In this document: one piece after another, positions 30,876 through 34,087 of the stretch
How positions within the stretch are numbered: position 1 is the stretch's first letter
How the letters are laid out: the number at the start of each line of letters is the position of its first letter
DNA from: an uncultured Collinsella sp.
GTDB taxonomy: Bacteria > Actinomycetota > Coriobacteriia > Coriobacteriales > Coriobacteriaceae
Assembly (NCBI GenBank): GCA_900551975.1
Contig: URYA01000002.1
Coordinates: forward strand, 1-34,087
Direction: 5' to 3'
Length of the DNA stretch: 34,087 bases
Translations under genes and position numbers: made by a program
The notes under the pieces: generated by a model
Told to the model about the DNA's origin: nothing
The model's database searches: none
What the model saw: the letters and a program-made list of their open reading frames with translations, nothing else

Positions 30876-31037
30876 CTAGTTATCCTGGCTCATGGCATGA
30901 GTGTCAGTGTAAGAATTTTCGCTGAACAGGTCCGCCCCCTCGAAGTCCGAGCCGATGCTCAACTTGAAGCCATTTTTTGCCGAGATGGAGAAATCGCCGC
31001 TGATATCCATATCATGCTCGCGGCCAACCGCCCTCAT
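30876..31037 (-). CDS. Possible 53-residue ORF or gene remnant
   Basis: A small ORF on the - strand starts MRAVGREHDMDISGD and continues with protein-like, acidic sequence (FSISAKNGFKLSIGSDFEGA). Its codon use resembles that of real genes here. No good ribosome binding site precedes the ATG. Upstream in another frame there is also protein-like sequence (APDNVTGGTSENEGG), so this could be the 3' remnant of a frameshifted gene. It lies in the 450-base spacer 30735-31184. Apart from it and the terminator at 31092-31140, I see no gene in that spacer. Confidence 0.25.
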   Translation of the reverse strand: MRAVGREHDMDISGDFSISAKNGFKLSIGSDFEGADLFSENSYTDTHAMSQDN

Positions 31038-31091
31038 TTTCCGAAGTCCCACCCGTCACGTTATCAGGAGCCCGAAGTCAAAGAGATAGTA

Positions 31092-31140
31092 AAAGCCGAT
31101 TGGGGCACATGTGATTCCATATGCCCCAATCGGCTTTATA
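31092..31140. terminator. Bidirectional terminator after purN
   Basis: AAAGCCGATTGGGGCA (31092-31107) and TGCCCCAATCGGCTTT (31122-31137) form a perfect 16-bp stem with a 14-nt loop. TTTTA follows on the - strand. It begins 45 bases past the purN stop. Confidence 0.85.
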
Positions 31141-31184
31141 GTCGTTTACGCCTCAGAGAAACCTAGGTGACCCGTTTACACGCG

Positions 31185-31883
31185 CTAGCGCGCCGGGTCA
31201 ACTGCCACCTTGCCGCTCTCCAGCACGTGGACGCGACCGTCGGCGAGCATCTGCACGACCTCGGGGTACAGCACGTGCTCGATCGCGTGGATGTGCTCCT
31301 CGAGCGTGCCGACGTCCCAACCCTCCTCAACAGCAAGCGCACGCTGGGCGATGATGGGGCCGTTGTCGTAGATCTCGTTGGCAAAGTGCACGGTCACGCC
31401 GGTCACCTTGACGCCGCGAGTAAACGCATCGTCGATCGCATGCGCGCCGGTAAAGCTCGGCAGCAGCGCCGGATGCAGGTTGACCACGCGGTTGGGGAAC
31501 GCCGCCAGCAGCGGCGTGTGCACCATGCGCATGTAGCCGGCCATGACCACATATTCGCAGCCGCGCTCGAGCAGCTCATGCGCGATGATCTCGTCGGCGG
31601 CGATGGGGTCGGCATAGACGTCCTTAGACAGTGTGAGTGTCTGGATGCCCGCACGTTCGGCGCGTTGCAAGCCCTTGGCCGAAGGGCGGCTCGACACCAC
31701 AAGCTCAATCGAGGCGTTGAGCTTGCCGGCGGCGATCAGGTCGATCAGCGCCTGCAGGTTGGTACCCGAACCGCTGATGAGCACGCCAATCTTAAGCGGC
31801 TCAGCCGTATCGGTGCCGGTCGGACGGGTGTAGGGTACAAAGCCCAGGCCCTCGGCAGCAGCCATCTGCTCGTTAGCGCTCAT
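31185..31883 (-). CDS. purN: Phosphoribosylglycinamide formyltransferase
   Basis: This 232-residue enzyme transfers a formyl group from 10-formyltetrahydrofolate to GAR in purine synthesis. The catalytic fold begins with IGVLISGSGTNLQALID. VVNLHPALLPSF contains the conserved Asn-Leu-His of the active site, and VHFANEIYDNGPIIAQ holds the catalytic Asp region. The start at 31883 lies inside purM and gives about 30 extra residues before the usual N-terminus. ATG 31865 is an alternative. The overlap with purM shows one transcription unit, and a strong terminator follows. Confidence 0.92.
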   Translation of the reverse strand: MSANEQMAAAEGLGFVPYTRPTGTDTAEPLKIGVLISGSGTNLQALIDLIAAGKLNASIELVVSSRPSAKGLQRAERAGIQTLTLSKDVYADPIAADEIIAHELLERGCEYVVMAGYMRMVHTPLLAAFPNRVVNLHPALLPSFTGAHAIDDAFTRGVKVTGVTVHFANEIYDNGPIIAQRALAVEEGWDVGTLEEHIHAIEHVLYPEVVQMLADGRVHVLESGKVAVDPAR

Positions 31884-32976
31884 CGGAGTACACGACCTTA
31901 CCGGAACCCTCGACGCACTCGCCCACGCGGAACGGCTTCTCGCCCAGCGCGACCAGAGCCTCGGTCACCGCGGGCTCGTCCTCGGGAGCGACGATCAGGC
32001 ACAGGCCAACGCCCATGTTGAAGGTCTTGCACGCCTCGTTGGGCGCAAGCTCGGCCTGGCGCGACACATAGGTGATGACGGGCGGAACGTCCCAGCCCAT
32101 CTCGGCACCGTTGCGGGTGACCACGGCGTCGACGTCGTCGGCAAGCGCGCGGTTGAGGTTCTCGGTGATGCCGCCGCCGGTGATGTGGGCGATGGCGTGC
32201 ACCGCAGCGCCGCCACGCAGCAGCTCCAGAATCGGCTTGACGTAAATGCGCGTGGGGGCCAGCAGGGCGTCGGCCAGCGATGCGCCGCCGAGCTCCTCGA
32301 GCGGACGGCTCAGCTCCTCGGCCTTAGCGGCGGCCTCGGGCGTGCCCGGCTTGATGCCGTCGACGCCGATGACCTTACGCACGAGCGAGTAGCCGTTGGA
32401 GTGCACGCCGGTGGAAGGAAGGCCCAGAATCACGTCGCCGGGGCGGACGTTCGCGGGATCGAGCATCTTGGGACGGTCGACGACACCCACGGTAAAGCCG
32501 GCGAGGTCGTAGTCGGCGGGGGCCATGACGCCCGGGTGCTCGGCCATCTCGCCGCCCACGAGCGCGCAGCCCGCGAGCTTGCAGCCGTCGGCCACGCCCT
32601 TGATGATCTTTGCCATATGCTCGGCCTCGATGTGGCCAATGGCAACGTAGTCCAAGAAGAACAGCGGCTCGGCGCCCGAAGCCAAAATATCGTTGACGCA
32701 CATGGCGACCAGGTCCTGGCCCACCGTCTCGTGACGGTCCATGATTTGGGCGAGCACGAGCTTGGTGCCCACGCCGTCGGTACCGCTGATCAGGATCGGG
32801 TCTTCCATATCCTTGAGTGCGGCGGCCGAGAACAGGCCACCAAAGCCACCGATGCCGCCGATGACCTCGGGGCGGTTCGTATCCTTGACCATCTGCTTAA
32901 TCGCGTCGACGGCGCGGCCGCCCTCGGCGGTATCGACGCCGGCGTCCTCATACGTCACATGTTTGCTGTCGCTCAT
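31873..32976 (-). CDS. purM: Phosphoribosylformylglycinamidine cyclo-ligase (AIR synthetase)
   Basis: This 367-residue enzyme makes AIR from FGAM with ATP. VTYEDAGVDTAEGG opens the protein, and ISGTDGVGTKL, NDILASGAEPLFFLDY and GGEMAEHPG are standard PurM motifs. ITGGGITENLNRAL is the conserved C-terminal segment. AGAGGAAGG precedes the ATG at 32976. It overlaps purN by 11 bases and follows purF after about 157 bases that contain a repeat, so the order is purF-purM-purN. Confidence 0.94.
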   Translation of the reverse strand: MSDSKHVTYEDAGVDTAEGGRAVDAIKQMVKDTNRPEVIGGIGGFGGLFSAAALKDMEDPILISGTDGVGTKLVLAQIMDRHETVGQDLVAMCVNDILASGAEPLFFLDYVAIGHIEAEHMAKIIKGVADGCKLAGCALVGGEMAEHPGVMAPADYDLAGFTVGVVDRPKMLDPANVRPGDVILGLPSTGVHSNGYSLVRKVIGVDGIKPGTPEAAAKAEELSRPLEELGGASLADALLAPTRIYVKPILELLRGGAAVHAIAHITGGGITENLNRALADDVDAVVTRNGAEMGWDVPPVITYVSRQAELAPNEACKTFNMGVGLCLIVAPEDEPAVTEALVALGEKPFRVGECVEGSGKVVYSDER

Positions 32977-33093
32977 CTGAGCCTTCCTCTCCCACTACCG
33001 TGGCGCCGCCCGGGCGTCAAACGGTGCTCGTAGTTGCGTTCATATCGGCGCACACCGCAGCGGTGCGCGCCGTCATATCAACAAAACAGCAGA

Positions 33094-33136
33094 TAAAACC
33101 TGCCAAAATAAACCTGTCCCTACATGGCAGGTTTTA
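33094..33136. repeat. GGGACAG-family hairpin, AAACCTGCCA subtype
   Basis: The 12-nt arms TAAAACCTGCCA (33094-33105) and TGGCAGGTTTTA (33125-33136) are perfect, around a 19-nt interior with AAACCTGTCCC. The interior matches that of 79-117. Read on the - strand, the TAA at the start of one arm is the stop codon of purF. Confidence 0.85.
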
Positions 33137-34087
33137 GGCCTCGCCGTGCTTCTCTTCCCAGCTACGGTCGTCGTATTTCTCGACCACGGCGTCGTCGTCA
33201 AAGTGCAGCGGCTTATCCAGGTTGCGGGGCTTAAAGCCCTCCATAAACTTGTCGCGGCCAAAGCTCTCGGGGATCGCCACGGGGTAGCGGCCGGTAAAGC
33301 ACGCGTCGCAGTAGCCGCCCTTGGGCATGACCTTCAGCAGGCCCTCGACCGAAAGGAAGGCCAGCGAATCGGCGCCGATATACTCACAAATCTCGTCGAC
33401 CGTCTTGTTGGCGCTGATGAGCTGCGACTGCACGTCGGTATCGATACCGTAGAAGCACGGCCAGATGACCTCGGGCGAGTTGATGCGGATATGAATCTCC
33501 TTGGCGCCGGCGTTGCGCAGCATCTTGACGAGCTGCACCATGGTGGTACCGCGGACGATGGAGTCGTCGATGACGACTAGGCGCTTGCCTTCGATGTTGT
33601 CGCGCAGCGGGTTGAGCTTCATACGCACGCCCATGGCACGCAGCTCCTGCGTAGGCTCGATAAACGTACGGCCCACATAGCGATTCTTGATGAGGCCCTC
33701 GCCAAAGGGAATGCCGCTCTCGTGCGAATAGCCCTCCGCGGGCGGCAGGCCGGAGTCGGGCACGCCGATGACCAGGTCGGCCTCGACGGGCTCCTCATGT
33801 GCCAGCTGACGACCCATGTCATAGCGGCAGGCGTAGACGCTCTTGCCGTTCATGATGGAGTCGGGGCGAGCGAAGTAGACCTGCTCAAAGATGCAGTTAG
33901 CAGGCTCTTCGGCGGCAGGCACGCCTTGCTCGGACACAAGGCCCTCGGCGCTGATGCGCAAAATCTCACCGGGACGGACGTCGCGGACGTACTCGGCGCC
34001 CACAATATCGAGTGCGCAAGTCTCGGAGGCGACGACCCAGCCGCCGGCGCGGGTGACATGGGTGGTGGCGTCGACCGTCGCGGCGCC
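33134..34087 (-). CDS. purF: Amidophosphoribosyltransferase, 3' part (runs off the window)
   Basis: The gene enters from the right edge. About 317 residues are visible, and the N-terminal glutaminase nucleophile lies outside. The in-frame reading from the edge (RAGGWVVASETCALDIVGAE) matches PurF, so the GTG at 34003 is not the start. VIDDSIVRGTT is the PRPP-binding loop of the phosphoribosyltransferase domain. GGYCDACFTGRYP near the end has cysteines expected for the iron-sulfur type of PurF, as in B. subtilis. It catalyses the first committed step of purine synthesis. The stop codon TAA lies in the arm of the repeat at 33094-33136. It is probably regulated with purM and purN. Confidence 0.93.
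   Translation of the reverse strand, partial: GAATVDATTHVTRAGGWVVASETCALDIVGAEYVRDVRPGEILRISAEGLVSEQGVPAAEEPANCIFEQVYFARPDSIMNGKSVYACRYDMGRQLAHEEPVEADLVIGVPDSGLPPAEGYSHESGIPFGEGLIKNRYVGRTFIEPTQELRAMGVRMKLNPLRDNIEGKRLVVIDDSIVRGTTMVQLVKMLRNAGAKEIHIRINSPEVIWPCFYGIDTDVQSQLISANKTVDEICEYIGADSLAFLSVEGLLKVMPKGGYCDACFTGRYPVAIPESFGRDKFMEGFKPRNLDKPLHFDDDAVVEKYDDRSWEEKHGEA

Noticed and set aside
30828..31166. A 112-codon + strand ORF in the spacer before purN
   Set aside because: It runs through the terminator stem at 31092-31137, has no ribosome binding site, and shows no recognisable sequence.

Overview
The window looks like a chromosomal stretch from a high-GC, anaerobic, Gram-positive gut actinobacterium of the class Coriobacteriia, most likely Collinsella or a close relative. 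This is inferred from four things: the GC-rich third codon positions, a LuxR regulator fused to a polytopic membrane domain (a Coriobacteriia hallmark), cell-wall sorting signals of the LAxTG type, and a ferredoxin-linked NfnAB-type oxidoreductase. No rRNA or species marker is present, so the genus is a judgement.

Layout. 1-2583: terminator of an upstream gene, then a two-gene operon for an NfnA/NfnB-type flavin/iron-sulfur oxidoreductase. 2584-2910: a repeat-rich convergent spacer with one GGGACAG hairpin and three tandem TGTCTCRATCTGTAACA hairpins. 2911-8357: two large surface proteins with nearly identical signal peptides and LAxTG-like anchors, then a divergent membrane-LuxR regulator. 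8475-9644: an AAA ATPase with a C-terminal winged helix. 9832-13533: a polar amino acid ABC transporter operon (ATPase, lipoprotein, two permeases) ending in a cytidylate-kinase-like protein. 13780-16161: YqeY, a PrsA-like foldase and an orphan PTS IIA protein. 16227-17035: a PIN toxin/RelB-like antitoxin pair. 17319-22233: a six-gene operon built around an SPFH protein with zinc ribbons, a four-helix membrane protein and a TFIIB-like zinc-ribbon protein, followed by three unrecognised proteins. 22431-22520: a decayed tRNA-Ser(GCT). 22543-30734: four zinc-ribbon membrane proteins, interrupted by a zinc-finger/HTH protein and a DUF234-type ATPase on the opposite strand. 31185-34087: purN, purM and the 3' part of purF.

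The best candidate for an undescribed system is 17319-22233. SPFH + four-helix protein + zinc-ribbon protein recalls B. subtilis YdjI-YdjH-YdjG, which works with PspA in envelope stress. Here no PspA is seen, and the other positions hold a 92-residue protein, a 551-residue coiled-coil protein with a membrane hairpin, and a 63-residue acidic protein. Its neighbours are zinc-ribbon, single-span, extracellular-domain proteins of TcaA-like layout, so the whole 17-31 kb block may be an envelope-sensing neighbourhood.

The second theme is repeats. At least nine intergenic hairpins share the word GGGACAG/CTGTCCC although their stems differ. Four hairpins of a separate family have 17-nt arms and a constant 25-nt interior. 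Several sit directly on stop codons.
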